A stretch of 64,000 nucleotides of DNA from Cyanoderma ruficeps (GCA_008694505.1 VZDJ01004378.1:23530004-23594003); one strand, 5' to 3'. Shown: positions 1-13,424, counted from the stretch's first letter. Notes: generated by a model not told the origin, from the sequence alone. Numbers and translations: made by a program.

Positions 1-1849
1 AAAGATAGCTAACAGATTTATGAATGGAACCTGAATGTAGGTTCATCCAAAGTAAGAAATCTCTTCTACGAGTATTCTTGGATTTTTTCTTTTAACCAAA
101 GAAAAAGTGTTCAGCAATTGAAACAACGCAAAAGAAAACTCACTGCATAGCTTAATTTTGAAAGAGATGATTTTTTTTTCATCATTTGTGTGATATGTTT
201 TAATTAATTTCATGGAGTGAATAAACTAAAAATCTGTATGTTTAATATGCTGTCTGAAGCTCAGGAATGCCTGCATAACCCTCAGGAGACATTGCAATTT
301 AAGTGGCTAATTCTGAGGGTACTTTGAAATTGAAAAAATTAGAGAAGCATGTATTATTGAATTCCGTATGTTACGTATACCAAATTTGCTTTTCAACTTA
401 GGAACTTTCATTAGGATTTCATTTTCTCTTCTCATCCTCTATTGGTCATTTCAAATATTGTAGACAATTAATTGTATGATAAAGCTGCTATTACCATCTA
501 GTTTCTAATCTTAACAGCAAATAAGTAACCAAGCATGGTATAAAGACTGCATTACAAGGGAATAGCTCTTTAAAACAAACAACAGTAGTATCACAGTACT
601 AAAATGATGATAATGTCCCATCAGGAACAGTGTGCACAGCGCTGATAACTATCCTACAGGAAGGAAGTTACCTCAGAAAAGGCAACGCATAATGAAACAC
701 AATACAACATCCCAATGAAAAGCCTGATTTGACTTTCCAAGGGTTGGGACTAAGTTTTCAGAAAGCAGAATAATTGTTCAAAGTTATATAAGTGTTGTGA
801 ATGGCTTTGTACATTTTTGTTTATTCATTCATTCTAGTCATAACAGAAGTACTTGTCATATTAGTGAAGTGTAAGGTGGGAGTGAGGTCCCTGATGATCC
901 TATTAGCAAAATTCAGAATTTTCTATATGAGCCAGATAGAAAAAAAGAAGCTAGAGATCTGTCTAAAAAGATGACGAACAAAGAGCATGCTGCAGCTTAG
1001 TAGGGATAATTACTGTAGAGTATAAATGCTAATATAAAATATTTTTGTTCACAAATAAGTTTTAATGCATGATGTGGTTAAACTCTTCTTGTGAGGTTTC
1101 AATTCAATATTGCCAGCCACAGGCACTCAAGTTATTTTAGTACCACACCTTGTGCCCACCCCACCCAAAAGATGAGATTTGGAACAAAGCACATGTCAGG
1201 GTTAGTGAGTTTGTTTGGTTTTGTGCCTCACCAGGAATGCTTATCTTGCAATTAATATTCAGTCTGGAAGGCTAGAAACTTTTTTGATTATAAATGAAGG
1301 CTGAGGTTTCTTGGGTAATAATCTGTTTTCAGCAGCTCAAATTTCAAGCAATAAAGTAAATGAAGCCAAGCCCAACAAACAAAACTCCACCTATTATGTG
1401 ATTGATAAGAAAAAAAAACCTCACATAAAATTTTTTTCAACTCAACTAATGTTTCCATAGAGGTAAAAAATAGTTAAAACATTTGGATCTTGCAGATTTC
1501 ACCATGCAACAAATATGGTGCTTGCCTTTTCCCTCTAAGCACAAGACAGCACAAAAACAAAGCCACACAATTCTTCAAAAATTCACACAGAAAATAGGTA
1601 TCCGTGTAAGGATTTTGGTTTTACCAAAAGTTTTATCTTCTTGGAAAGAATATATCAGTGTCCTATGCACTTCTGACAACCCAGGAGAGCTTCACTACAC
1701 ACAGCACAGCAAAGAAGAGAGGGAATAAGAGTATTTAGGATAACCCTGCTCTGTCTGTTGACTCTCAGAATCCCATTTTGAAGCTCTTAACTCTGTTGTA
1801 AATTATGGATAAGTTGGCTACTCAGCCTTAAGTTATGACTTTTATTATG
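1..1849. other. Non-coding stretch, no recognised element
   Basis: AT-rich sequence with stop codons in all frames. I see no repeat family, RNA gene or convincing exon. An 81-codon open frame at 1483-1728 has no recognisable protein character and no start or splice context, so it is read as chance. Confidence 0.6.
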
Positions 1850-2709
1850 TGTGCTGATTTTGGCAGGGGTAGAGTTAATTTTCTTCACAGTAGCTTGTAT
1901 GGGGCTTATTTTGGATTTGTGACCAAAACAGCGTTGATGTCACAGGGGTGTTTTAACTACTGCTGAGCAGTGCTGACACAGCATCAAGATGATGATGCCT
2001 TTTCTGCCCCTCACACCATCCCAGCAGCAAGCAGTCAGGGTGCACAAGGAGCTGGAAGAGGACACAGCTGGGGTAGCTGACCCCAGCTGACCAAAAGGAT
2101 GTTCCATACCATAGGATGTTGTGCTCAGAAACAAAAACTGGGGGAAAAATGGAGAGGACATAGAGCCAATTGTTTCTAGACAGACACAAAAAACTACACT
2201 CACCCGTCAGGTTGAGAAGCTAGAAAAGAAGAAGGCAGTTTATTTGCGTTTAGGGTTTAAATAGGGTTTGGACTTTGACCAGCAATTGGGGAACGAGCAC
2301 ACTGGTCAAACCAGAAGTCCATCAATTTGTCCTTCTCCCTGGAAAGAAATGTATATTTACAAAACATTACTCTTTGTTTATCTTACAATTCGTGAAAAAC
2401 TCTAGTACAAAAGTGTAAACTATCAGAAGGCTGAAAAATCAAAGCAACAGTCAATGGTGTTTGCCTTCCCAAGTAAAGGTTATGTGTGATGGAACACTGC
2501 TTTCCCAAAGATGGTGAAACACCTGCATGACCATGGGAAACAGTAAAAGAATTCTTTTGTTTTTCTGCTGCACAGAGTTTTTGTTTTCCATAAGGTGCTT
2601 TTATCACAAACAAGAAATTTTCAAACTTTTCCCCTTCCAATTCTTTCTCCTATTCCACTTGCATGGAGTCATTGATGGTCTTGACTGCCTGCTGGGGGTT
2701 AATCCTTAA
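1850..2709 (+). mobile_element. ERVL-type endogenous retrovirus LTR, interrupted
   Basis: The segment opens with TGTGCTGATTTTGGCAGGGG and runs through GAGCAGTGCTGACACAG and CAGCTGACC motifs that I recognise from a common avian ERVL LTR. Homology pauses at 2170 and resumes at about 2456 (GTTTGCCTTCCCAAGTAA), continuing to about 2709, because a second LTR has landed inside it. Removing the insert leaves about 575 bp, a normal size for this LTR class. The expected polyadenylation signal position (about 2129-2135) reads AACAAA, and the 3' terminus is eroded with no terminal CA, so the copy is old and no 5-bp duplication could be defined. No internal retroviral genes adjoin it, so it looks like a solo LTR. 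The family assignment is from memory. Confidence 0.8.
2171..2449 (-). mobile_element. ERVK-like solo LTR nested in the ERVL LTR
   Basis: Read on the minus strand this 279-bp unit starts TGTTGC and ends AAACA, has a TATTTAAA box-like string about 25 bases before the AATAAA polyadenylation signal region, and a T-rich/GT-rich stretch after AATAAA, which is the U3-R-U5 order of a short retroviral LTR. It is flanked by GCCAAT (2165-2170) and GTCAAT (2450-2455), a 6-bp direct repeat with one mismatch, as expected for ERVK-type integration. It splits the surrounding LTR cleanly, so it inserted later and in the opposite orientation. No coding sequence accompanies it. The class is inferred from size, ends and duplication length; the exact family is not known to me. 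Confidence 0.72.
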
Positions 2710-3220
2710 AAAGAATGGAGGCATTCAGCTTTCTATGCAGAAACACTCAAGGCTGTCCTAGAGACTGTAGGATATTTGGGAAGTCCAGAGGGGAATATGA
2801 CCTGTAAGAGAAGACAGGGAGAATAACCCTGTATCTGGGTTTAGATATCCTCACTTAGGGTATCTAAAATATATCTGAAAGAATATATTTAAAGCAGTAG
2901 AGTCACTTCCTGTGAATTTTTAATCCGGTACATTTTAAGTAAACAAATATTTTTAGAAGAATAAAAAAACTTAGAATGTAATGTGAATGTCGCTGAAAAA
3001 CAATCCCAATGCCTACACCATCTGTACTGCACCTACATAAATACCAACATCAGAGGCAGTAACATAGGTTTTGTTGTATTTTAGTACACCCACTTGCTGT
3101 TAGCAGACTCTGCTTCTAAGGAAAGGATAATTCATAGGCAGAAAATCCTTTAAACAGAAGATTATATAGTTTATTTGACTTTTGCTCCATGTCCACTGAG
3201 ATGATAATGTGAATAGGGTT
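2710..3220. other. Non-coding stretch, no recognised element
   Basis: AT-rich, with no open frame or repeat that I can name. Confidence 0.5.
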
Positions 3221-3310
3221 AAACTAGATAATGCCCCAAATGAACTGATCTAATTGCTATGAGACCATATCACATTCAGAAATCCCTTCCAGCCTTGTGT
3301 TCTGTGATTA
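3221..3310 (+). mobile_element. CR1 LINE 3'-end scrap
   Basis: The sequence ACTAGATAATGCCCCAAA followed by ATCCCTTCCAGCCTTGTG and TTCTGTGATTA matches the layout of the last ~90 bases of an avian CR1 in sense orientation, with the terminal TTCTGTGATT-type octamer. It is short and diverged, so it is an old 5'-truncated copy with no coding content. Confidence 0.6.
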
Positions 3311-6300
3311 TATTAAAGATTCATTCAGAACAATACTAAATTATTTTGTCCCAATGGCTATTAATCTTATATTCAACATAAAAGCAAATAAAGAATTAAG
3401 TCAATCAGCCACTTAAACATAAGTGTGTGCCCACGCACAGGCACAGCCAGGTCATAATATACCTGTTCTACTATGTTTTTGCAAGCTCTTCTCTCTTGCT
3501 CATATAATCCGACATACTAAATTGATTCTATGACAGTCTTAACCCACTGTCCGGATTGCTGGCTACATCAGCCATTTCTAGGGCTCTGAGCTTTTGACAC
3601 TGTTACAGCAGAAACAGCATAATGTAGAAATATTCCTCTTTCTTAAGAAGGGGCAGAAGAAGAAAATGTCTCTGTGCCCAACTTATTTGTTGTGAGAGTC
3701 ACCAGAGGTCCGTGGGTTGAAGCGTTCTCTAGCTCCAGAGCAGACATAGCTGTTCCTTCTCTGTTAGCCCAAACAGCCCCATGTTTTACTAAATATTGAG
3801 CAAACAACCACTGTTGAGGTGGAATTTAATCAATCTGCTTTGTTTCAGCCCTCACCTATTTTTTTAGAGCAAAGTTGTAAGTGAAAAGAACCCTTGAGTG
3901 AGTTGTGGCATGCATTAGTTTTGATTTACTTTACCTGTAGAAGCATATACATTAACATCTAATAGATAGATGGATGATTCACCTTTGCTGCTGAGGGCAA
4001 ATAGATTTCTTGCTCAGCAGAAGTGAAAATAGCTTGCTCTTTAAAACTTTTTGTGCCCTGAAAGAGCTGTGCTCTTACAGAAGTTCTGACATTGTAAGAA
4101 ATGATCATGACTGTGATCAAAAAAACCCTCAGAAATGTAGAATCATCTAACACAGCTGACGTGTTAAAGATGAGTGAGGGAAAACTCTACCTGTTGTAGC
4201 ACTTTTTGCCATTGTTTTAATAGGAAGTAGTCTGCAAGAAATAGGAGCAAAAGGAGTGAACAGAATTTTCAAATTTTTCTTCTGATGAAAGATCAAACTG
4301 GCCCGTTCTTGAGTGCAGGACGTGAATGGCTAATTTAGAAGAAAGTTGTATCAAGATAGATGTAGCTTGATCAACTGAATGCTCCAGAGACAACGACAGC
4401 TGATCTAAACTATTTTTTCAGTAAAGAATTCTGCAAGCTATATTGATTCTAACACACTGAAGACTACAAAAGATGAGCAGTAAACATTTTCTGTTCCTAA
4501 ATTGCAAACCTACCAGGGGGAAACTAGATATGGTTGCTATTTGTTGGGGCTTTTTTTCCAGGAGGAGGGAAGGGGGTGGGAAGCAGTGTGTGTGGTCTTT
4601 GTGGTTTTGTGGTGTTGTGCTCTTCTAAACACTTGCTGCTTTTAAAATTTTTCTTCAGCATTATTCAAGGAGAGAAAGTTTGGATGTGCAGGCATTAGCA
4701 TGTTTATATCCATATTCTAGTCTGATTTTTCTCAGCTTTTAAATATTGTCCAAAGTTATACACATTTGTGCAGAGGCTAAGTGCTTTGTAAGATATTGTA
4801 CTGTGTCAAAAGAGAGAAGCTAGATGGGACTAATATCATCTTTGTGCCACTCAATGGTGATTTAAAAGGAATCTAGATACAGTGGAGTCTGAAAGTTAAG
4901 CTTCTACAAAGTTACAAATTTATGCTGAAGTTTATAGCCAAGCATGTATTATGTTGACACATTCTCTTCATTGATTCCTGATTTTAGAGATTAATTTCTT
5001 GCAAGCTTTACTTTTTGTTTCATTCCAAATAAAAAAGCACTTTTATTATTTGTTGTTCATTAACTTCAACAGAGTTTTGAGAAAGTATGACTGTCTTCAT
5101 CTTACAAGATTACCACAAAAATAAAAGGAAATTATGTAAAATACTTTAGTCTACCCTGTCTCTTTTCAAACTATGTGTATGTCACTCACAAAGTACATTT
5201 AGCTCTTTTGGATTCAAAAAATATCCTTCCAATTTAAACTTGAACATCAAAATTCCTTCTTCAAATATGTAAAACTCTCATTGTTCAAAGTTTAGTTATA
5301 CAATTACAATGTTATTGTATTAACAACATAGAGCTTTATAATTGATTAAATGTGTTTTCATGCAACAAACTTTGGGTTTTTGCAAATTAATAGGAAGTTT
5401 GGCTTAGCTAATATAAAGTTTGGGATTCCACCAAAGAATTCTACCAAAACTGAAATCATAGGTACAGCAGGAAAGAGTGAAAGAGAAATAAATCACTCTG
5501 CATGAAATAAATATCAAGAGCTTGTTGTAGTAAACAGATACTCAAAAGGAAAAATAAAGCACATTAGGCCTGAGGAACTGCAAGTCACATGCTATGTTTT
5601 TTTAAAACCAGGCATCAAATAACAGCAGTAAACAGGGTTTGTCTTTATTTCTAGACACAGCATGCCAAAACAGTACCAAGTATCTTCTGAAATGAGCAAA
5701 CATTCAACAACTGTCCAGATTTTTCTATGCCAGTGATCTTTCTGACATATTCTTTACTGTTCTCCCTGACTTCTGTATTCTGCCTAAGCATCACGAAGGG
5801 ACAGTAAACAACATTCACTTCCATTTTTATCAAATGAGCTCAGCTATGAACAAGGGAGGACAGAATTTCACACCTTTTGTTCCATTGCAAAGAAAAATAT
5901 AATTACTTTGGTTAATTCTTTTCTATCTTTAGATCTGTAGTTTCGTAAGATTCTTTGAACAAAGTTGTACTTAGCTTAAAATGAAGAGGTAGCAAGGATA
6001 CTCAGACTTCTAAAATTACACGGAGGCATGTAAGCATATGCATTTTTGTGTGTGAAGCTGCAGGCAGATATCTTGTTATCAAGCAATTTAACATATTTAA
6101 GAAGAGAATTTCAGAGATTTTTTTGCATGGCAATAGTAGAAAGTTCTGTAGATTGGCATTTTTAGCACAGGCATATAAAAAAGTTTATTCTTTCTTTTAA
6201 ACAAATCTTGGAACTGTTTCATAAAGTTCACTGTTATAAACTGTCAGAATGACTGAGAATAATGGTATGAAACTAACAAAAAGTAAATTTAGGCTGAGCA

Positions 6301-7815
6301 TCACAACAAATGAATGGTGAGGAAATAGCTAGAAGTCCCAGTTGGAGAGGATAAAGCACTTTCATTTGAGTGATTTAGAACTTAAAAATTCATTTCTGTG
6401 AAAAATCCAGCTCTTGGAAAAGAATGACCCAGATGAGTATTGGCTTCTTAGAGTCCTTTCTAAGCTGATTGTGTGGTTCACATGGTAGACTATCATTCTA
6501 TCGATTTACTTCTTACTGCTTCTTTATGATAATGTAGTTGATATCATATAATGTTACACATTCATCTCTGCAGCATTTTTATAGAACCACTCAGGCAGAC
6601 AGTTTTTAATAAAGACATAATCCTAGCTGAAGAGAAACCTGACGTGAGCATTGCTCAAATGGTAAAAGGAATCTGTTAATAATTTATGCAAGTTTTGATA
6701 TCCTCTTGATATCATATAACAGAGAATATTTATACTGAACTATATCACTGTAATAAATAAGAATATTTTAAAAATTAAAGCTGCATTAACATTTCTCTAC
6801 TTTTAATTTTTAAATGGTGATATTACATATGGATTATTATTATTATTATTAAAGTAATCTGTAATGAAATTTAGTATCTCAAATATCTGCACACAAATCA
6901 GGAAACATTCAGATTTTTTTATTATTATTAAGACATTCCAAACTCACACTGAGGACCCAATACTTTGAAATTGCTCAGAGCTTTTAAGATTCTACTTTGG
7001 TTATGTTTTGGAGGATAACAAATGCTTTGTCTGAAGATTTCATAAATAATATTTTATTTGTCAATAAAATGGTACACAGATCAAAAGATACACTGAAAAT
7101 TCATGCTGAAACAATTCCTTTTCCAGAGTAGCTGGGATGTTACTACTGAAACCTGGTGTTTAAGAGACAGGACTCTTCATTGCAGAGTTTTCAGCATTGC
7201 AGGTTCATCTCAGGAATTTCACTTTTCTCAGTTAGCTCTCAAGGCTCTACACAATCACTCGTAATTCCTAAATAAGACCTCCATGTTTCCCTCTCTCTTT
7301 GTGTACCAGTACTTGAATGTCTAGCCAATGGAAACTGCCAGGTAAATCCATGTAACTGAGAAATGAGCCATGGTATCATAGAGCTGCCTTTCTAAATTGT
7401 AAACAATTCCAACAAACAAACCCGAAATAAAGAACTTCAAAAGGAATATGAAAAGCATGAGAACTGGCTTGTTAGATATGTTCTAATATCCAAACGTTGT
7501 TTTCTTCTCCAAGAAACTGTCAGATTGATAATCACAGACATAATTAATTAATTAATTTTTTCTCATGTTCTTTTAGCATTTTGCTGTAAAATTTTATTTT
7601 GCAAAATCAGTCTGTATAACATTACTTTTCAAAAAGTATTATCCAACAGTTGAGAAGAATTATATCTTCAGAACCTGAACAATCAAAGTTTAAGCAATAG
7701 ACCTAGCTTATAGATATGGATTGGTGTATCTAGATCTTCGGAAAGTTACAAAAACAGAGAAATTCTTTTCTAAAATTATTCTCTTTGCAGGACAAAAACA
7801 AAGATGAAAAAACCT
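3311..7815. other. Non-coding stretch with small AT repeats
   Basis: About 4.5 kb of AT-rich sequence without a supported gene. It contains a short (ATT)n run at 6833-6851 and an (AATT)n run near 7543-7557. Open frames of about 60 codons near 3959-4153 and 5651-5833 show no protein features. Confidence 0.55.
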
Positions 7816-7957
7816 TCATAGAATCACAGAATTGTCTGAGTTGGAAGGCACCCACAAGGATCATCAAGTCCAGCTCTTAATAGCTTATACAGGGGCCAAA
7901 CCCACAGCCTTGGCATCATTAGCACCAGGCTCTAACCGGCTGAGTTACTCTCAGGGT
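7816..7957 (-). mobile_element. tRNA-Ile-derived SINE with CR1-like tail
   Basis: On the minus strand the head (about 7955 down to 7891) reads as a tRNA-Ile relic: TAACTCAGCCGGTTAGAG is an A-box region, TGCTAATGATGCCAAGG carries an anticodon arm with AAT, and GGTTTGGCCCC is a B-box region. The tail (7890 down to 7816) reads GATGATCC...CCTTCCAACTC-like sequence ending in ATTCTGTGATTCTATGA, the avian CR1 3' terminus. A tRNA head joined to a CR1 tail is the structure described for the songbird SINE TguSINE1, as I recall it. The head would have supplied an internal RNA polymerase III promoter and the tail recognition by CR1 reverse transcriptase. Substitutions in the B box and anticodon loop argue that it is not a tRNA gene. 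About 140 bp. Confidence 0.8.
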
Positions 7958-10900
7958 CATGACTGTGACTTTGAAAGCTTTTGAACCCACTGACTATCAG
8001 AAATGCCAAATGTTCTCTCAGTTAAAATAGATTTGATAAGTCATTTCTTCAAGTACCGGTAACAGATGCTTGGTATGTTGGAGTGAAATAAAATACATTC
8101 TCATTTGCATACTTCTGTGGAATTTAAAAATTCAGAATGAATAGATTTTTCTCACGATTTCTAGGTGATCTCTTATGTGTTTTTTCCACACTCTTTCGTG
8201 CTATGGCTTGATAACTACTTAAAACTGACGAAGAAATAGTTGCTTTAAAGACTAAGCCTTATTCACCTTAATTTTAAAGGCCTTGACTCATCTTTCTCAG
8301 AACATCTCCTGAATTAGAGGATTACTAATGGTTTGGTTACAGTTTTTCATCTCTGGCCAATCTCTTTCATACTACTTTAATTTCTCAGATATTATTCTCC
8401 ATTTATTTTAGTTGTACTGATTAATCCTTATGATATGGATATTGATACACGTACAGCAATTTTCCAGGATCAGATTACACCTGGATTTAGCAAAGCATGA
8501 AAATACCTGAAACACACATACCTATATTAATTTTTTAATTCAGTAGAAAAATAGTAGTGAGAACTGCAATTTGGAATGATGACACAAAATTAGTTTTTTC
8601 ACTTAAAAACTATCCATTAACACAGTTCTTTCATAAGATATCGGGAGGAGAAATCTGAACAAATGAAAATGGATTAGTAATAAAATATAAAAGTAGAACT
8701 CAAATTATCTCTTTATTAATTTTATTTCAATAATGCAATATTTGAGTAAACAATGTTAAGCTAACCACTTTTTAACCTCATTCATCTTTTGATGAATGGA
8801 AATTAAAATGAACTGTTTGTCTCTTTGAAATATTCATCAGATAAACAATGCAATACTGAACAGGAAACAAAGAATTAGAATCCGTGGAGTGTAACTGTAT
8901 TTGTAATCCTTTAGTAATATAGTTCCTAAGCATTCTTATTTAGCAGAAAGTATTTACTAGCCACATTTTCAATACTTTAGAACATCAATTAGCCTCCTAT
9001 ACCTCAATAAAATATATTTTGCATGTTGACAACCTATTTCCTTGTTGAGTCTTTGGCACTGAAGTGTGACAATATCAAGACAAGGATAAACTACACATTT
9101 CAGACTTACCACAATTTCTGAGGTTTTTTTAATAGTCTTATTCCAGGAGAAAAATATCTTAGTGCCATGTGAATGCCTTCACAGTGAAATTCTCTGAAAT
9201 GCCCTCAAACTGATCGAGTAAAGAATAATGACATTTTTCTCAGAACACTTATGCCTCATTCCAAAGTGGATAAAGCATTCACAGAGCCAGTGAGACCAGC
9301 GGGAAGCAAAGAAAAACCCAGCAGGGATCCCTTCAGGTAACTTAGCATAAGCTTTCACATTTGTCCTTCAGATTACATTGGTTGCTCTGTACTTTCCAGA
9401 ACTTTATTGATGCTTTCTGAAAGCTGGAAATTAAGATGAGGTCGGATCCTTTTTAGGACATGAGCTTGGATTCTAGGCCTTGCTTCACCTGTTACTGTTG
9501 ATTTCTTGAGATAAGCACAATATGAGGGTCTAATTATAGAGGACGTGGTCTACCAGCAAAGCACCTGTGTTAGCTCCAAAGCAGCCATTGCTTTGAGATG
9601 AAATTCTCTTTTTCCCTCAGTTTCCATGATGTTACCAGTCAAAAGGTTTCCTACCTGTTTGACTGTTTTTCTGTAGAAAATAACACAAACTGAGCTTTAT
9701 CGCATAAATAGAAAAAAACCCCAAAGAACTGAGCGGGACAAGACTGAAGACTTGAAAGGATTCACCCCCAACTTCCTTCCTTATTTCCCCCCCTCCCTCT
9801 ACATGTAGTGTTTCTTTGTTGCTATTGCAGTTAATCTTTTAATTGGTTCTGATATTTGTGGCATCTCCTTTTTGAAGCCTTCTCTCAAGTTAGAGAATCC
9901 TCCCTTGCTATGTCTCTTAGTCTTTTTGTCTGCACTGGTGAAATTTTTCCTAGCTGAGCATACTCACTTGTTCTCAGGGTATTTTTTCCCTGTCTCCAGA
10001 AGACTCTGCTGTGCCCACCCACAGCAGGAACACACAACCTGGCAGCCCTTCTTCCTACCACCCAGCCGCACCTTCTTAAACAAAGCATACAGGAAACAAC
10101 GCACACACAATGGACCAAGAACAAACAGATTTAAAATTTCTACCATCTTTCACAGAGTTCACACCCTTCTTCTACCTTAATTGCTGGATCTGGGCTTGTG
10201 CCAGTCTGGGGTGGATTTTAAAGAACATGAAATCAATACCATGAAATTGGAGGGTTCCTTGTTTCCTATCCACATAGGGATTTAGGTAAGAGATTTAGGC
10301 AAATTAGAGTATGACTGGTTGAATTGCTAGAATACAATTAATAGTTTATAAAGTTTCAGTCACTCAAATTTATCTCTTATTGCTTCCAAGTCTACACCAA
10401 AGAAGGTAGATCAATATTTACCCCTTTTAAAAAAAAGATATATTTTTGTCTGTTAAATCTTATCACTTCATTTCAACTGAAAAGTAAATAAAATTATACT
10501 CAAGAACACTTGATTGATATCCAAAAAAATTTTTGTAGGTAGTTTGTGAGGCTGGTTGTTCTGCTTCAGACTTTGCTTTGGAGGCTTTTAAGATCATATT
10601 TCAAAAGGTAAGGATATTTAAATAAAAAATGGGCACTTTCCCAAATGCGAGACACAAACTTGCTTCCGATTAGAATAGATTTTTGGCACTTGCTAACACT
10701 TGTTACACTTGTTACCTACAGCTGATACCATATTGTTCAGCTGACATTTTCAGGTCAGTTAAATTGCCTCCCAGGGAAAAAAAAAAGTTATTTTCTACAG
10801 GAAGCCAAATGTAATAAATGATTAAAACTGTTTGGAACATTTTCTGGGAGAAAACTTTGTTGAAACAGGATTATATCAGAGCTGAAAAAAACCTACAGTC

Positions 10901-13424
10901 ATACATCTGTTCCACTCAGGTTCTTAATAAGAAAAGTGTAGTTTGAAACCCATCCAGAATGCAAAGAAGTGAAGCTTGGTCTCTCAGTATTTCTACATAT
11001 AAAGCAAATTCCAAACTGTCAACACATTTATTATAAGAAAAATAAAGAAAAGAAAATAAATAAAAGAAAAATAAATAACCAAACAACTTTTTTTTTATCA
11101 TTATAGTGTGAAATCAGAAAAATGACAATTAAACTTTGAAAGCTGTTCACAGAATAAATAATTAGTTATTTCAGGGCATTTTTGTATGGATGGCTAATCT
11201 TTCTATGCTTCAGATCAGTAACTGAAAAGGATATAAATGATCGCTCTAATTATTTTTATTACATCAATACTTAGATTTATATTATATCTAAACATTTTTT
11301 TATGTTTTCATAAGAATAAAAAACATTTTGCCTGCTTTAGTTTCAATTTGTGCACCCTGGGACCTTCTATCAATATTCACTTAATGTCAGAAATTAAATG
11401 CATAAATTCATGCAATATAAATTTAAAAGGCTTCTTTTTTTATTTTCAGTTTAGTTTAAGCACACTATCAGGTATTTTTTTAACTATGTTGGAAAAAGGA
11501 GCTTGTTCCGAAACTAGTGCCCTCATGGAAAGCGATGTTCTTATGGCTTGAGCTGAACAGAGTGGAATAATTTTACTGCTTTGGAGAGGAGATTTTGGAG
11601 ATTAAGTATTGTTTCTGTTATATTCCAATCCTTTCACTGTGAACAAATAATTCAATTTCTTTCTGCAGTTTGGAACCTCTAAAGCATTTAAAACTGTATT
11701 CAACCTTCCCATCTTGTCTAGTTGTCTTGGAAACTATCACAGGAAGGAACTGGAGCTGATTTTTTATATCTATTTTGCTTTTCAAAATTCTCTAGTTTAG
11801 CTATCAAGTGAATTACTGAGCACTACTAAAATATTAAAATAAAATGCTTACTGGCAGGCAAAAACTGAGGGTTTTTGCAAGTTGGAAATGGAAAAACCTT
11901 CAGTCCAAAGAAGAAATAAAGACTCAAAAAAACCCTTGCATGCATTAAGTTTAAAAGTGACAACCTATTTTGTCAATGGGTTTGCATTTGGTCTGTTTTT
12001 GTTATATTAAGGCTAGTTTAATTAGTAATGTTAATTAGCTAAAATAAATAAGATTCTCATATATACAACTAAGAAAGCTTCAAAATCAAATTTGCGTTAA
12101 AAAATACACTTGTGACAAGTTTGGTCAGTCTGGTATTTTTGTTTAGCATATGTGTTCTCTAATTTAAAATGCAGAAATGTTAGATTTATTAGAAAAAGTT
12201 AATATATTGTTCATTTCCATGTTTTATGCTTATTAGTGCCAAGTGGGATAACAGAAATTGTAAAATGATGTACAATTTGACATTTTGCTATCCATTCTAG
12301 GGTGTCCCTCTCTTTACTGTCACCACCAAGTCTGGCAAGTTTATTAGCATAGATAATTACCCACCTTAGGTGCCTAATTGTGCTAAATGCTGCAGCTAAT
12401 AGCAAATTGTGACTAACACCACCCAAACAAATGTTTCTTCAGAAGATCTTACAAGTTTAAAAAAAGTTGTAAGTGTTCGTTTTAAGTGTCAGGCTCCTGA
12501 ACACGGAAAAGAAAATAAGGGTTCGTGATGAAGCTGAATGGCACCAATAGAAGTGCTTTCAGTGTCTGCCCAGCTCGAAGATTTTGGAAGAAGTGACTGA
12601 TGTGTATTATGGCTGCTCTCTGAAGAGACAGAGGAATAAATACTTCTTGAGCACTGTCAGGATTGCTGTGTGTAGAGGACTTCAAATTCTTATCACAGTG
12701 ACATGACTTACTTTAAGTGGTCATAACTTTTGTCCTTTTTATAAATTTCAGTATTGAATTAATTTTGGATCTTCGAAATTTCAGTGCAAGTTTGGGACCC
12801 ACTGTGTTCAGTGTATTACCTCAGTTATACACACCATATTTGCAATTTGTAATGAAATGTAGCAGGTAACAAGTTAGTAAATTTACCAATGAGGTCTGAA
12901 AGATGACTGCAACATTGAATTTATGAATCAGAAATCATGTTTTCTTAAATATGATTATGTTTCACACACATATATTCATGAAAATGAATGCAATTACTAG
13001 CACATGAAATGTTCCATGTCTGGCTGTCTCTTCCTTTATACAAAGGATAATATTGCTGATTCTAGTATTGTCCAGATTCATGAAAAATATTTAAGCAATG
13101 ATGATCTAAACACGTTTGCCTTTCCCCTTCTCAGATGAGGAAGCTTGCTTGTCTGGAATTTATAGATATGCTTTTGGAAAGGGCATTTGATCAGACCCCT
13201 GAAGAATCCCCTTCCTGATATCTAGGTTATGAATAAGCCATTTAATGAAACAGAAGAGCAGGGCATGGAATAGCTGTAAGAGCAGGTACTTCAGAGGACT
13301 CAAGGTGGATCAAAGAACAAATAAGAAATCAAAACAAGTAGTCTCATATTCTGAGAGAAAACCTCCAGATACATAGAAATAGTGTGCTAGTACCAAACTA
13401 GTCCAGTGACCATGGAGGTTATTC
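7958..13424. other. Non-coding stretch, no recognised repeat
   Basis: About 5.5 kb without a supported gene. A 102-codon open frame on the plus strand (9872-10180) overlaps two minus-strand frames and has no recognisable domain; a 104-codon frame at 11237-11551 is hydrophobic and AT-driven. The interval includes the homeodomain-site-rich patch at 12235-12430 listed separately. Confidence 0.5.
12235..12430. promoter_or_regulatory. Candidate conserved non-coding element
   Basis: This ~195-bp patch is less AT-simple than its surroundings and carries several homeodomain-type cores in close spacing (GATAATTACC, CTAATTGTG, GCTAATAGC, TTATTAGC). A 71-codon minus-strand open frame spans it but is not recognisable. 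The composition resembles developmental enhancer elements found in gene deserts. This is inference from motif density only; no conservation could be tested. Confidence 0.2.

Noticed and set aside
7891..7955. Functional tRNA-Ile gene
   Set aside because: The tRNA-like part is joined directly to a CR1 tail, carries substitutions in the B box and anticodon loop, and lacks a proper acceptor stem and terminator, so it is a SINE head.
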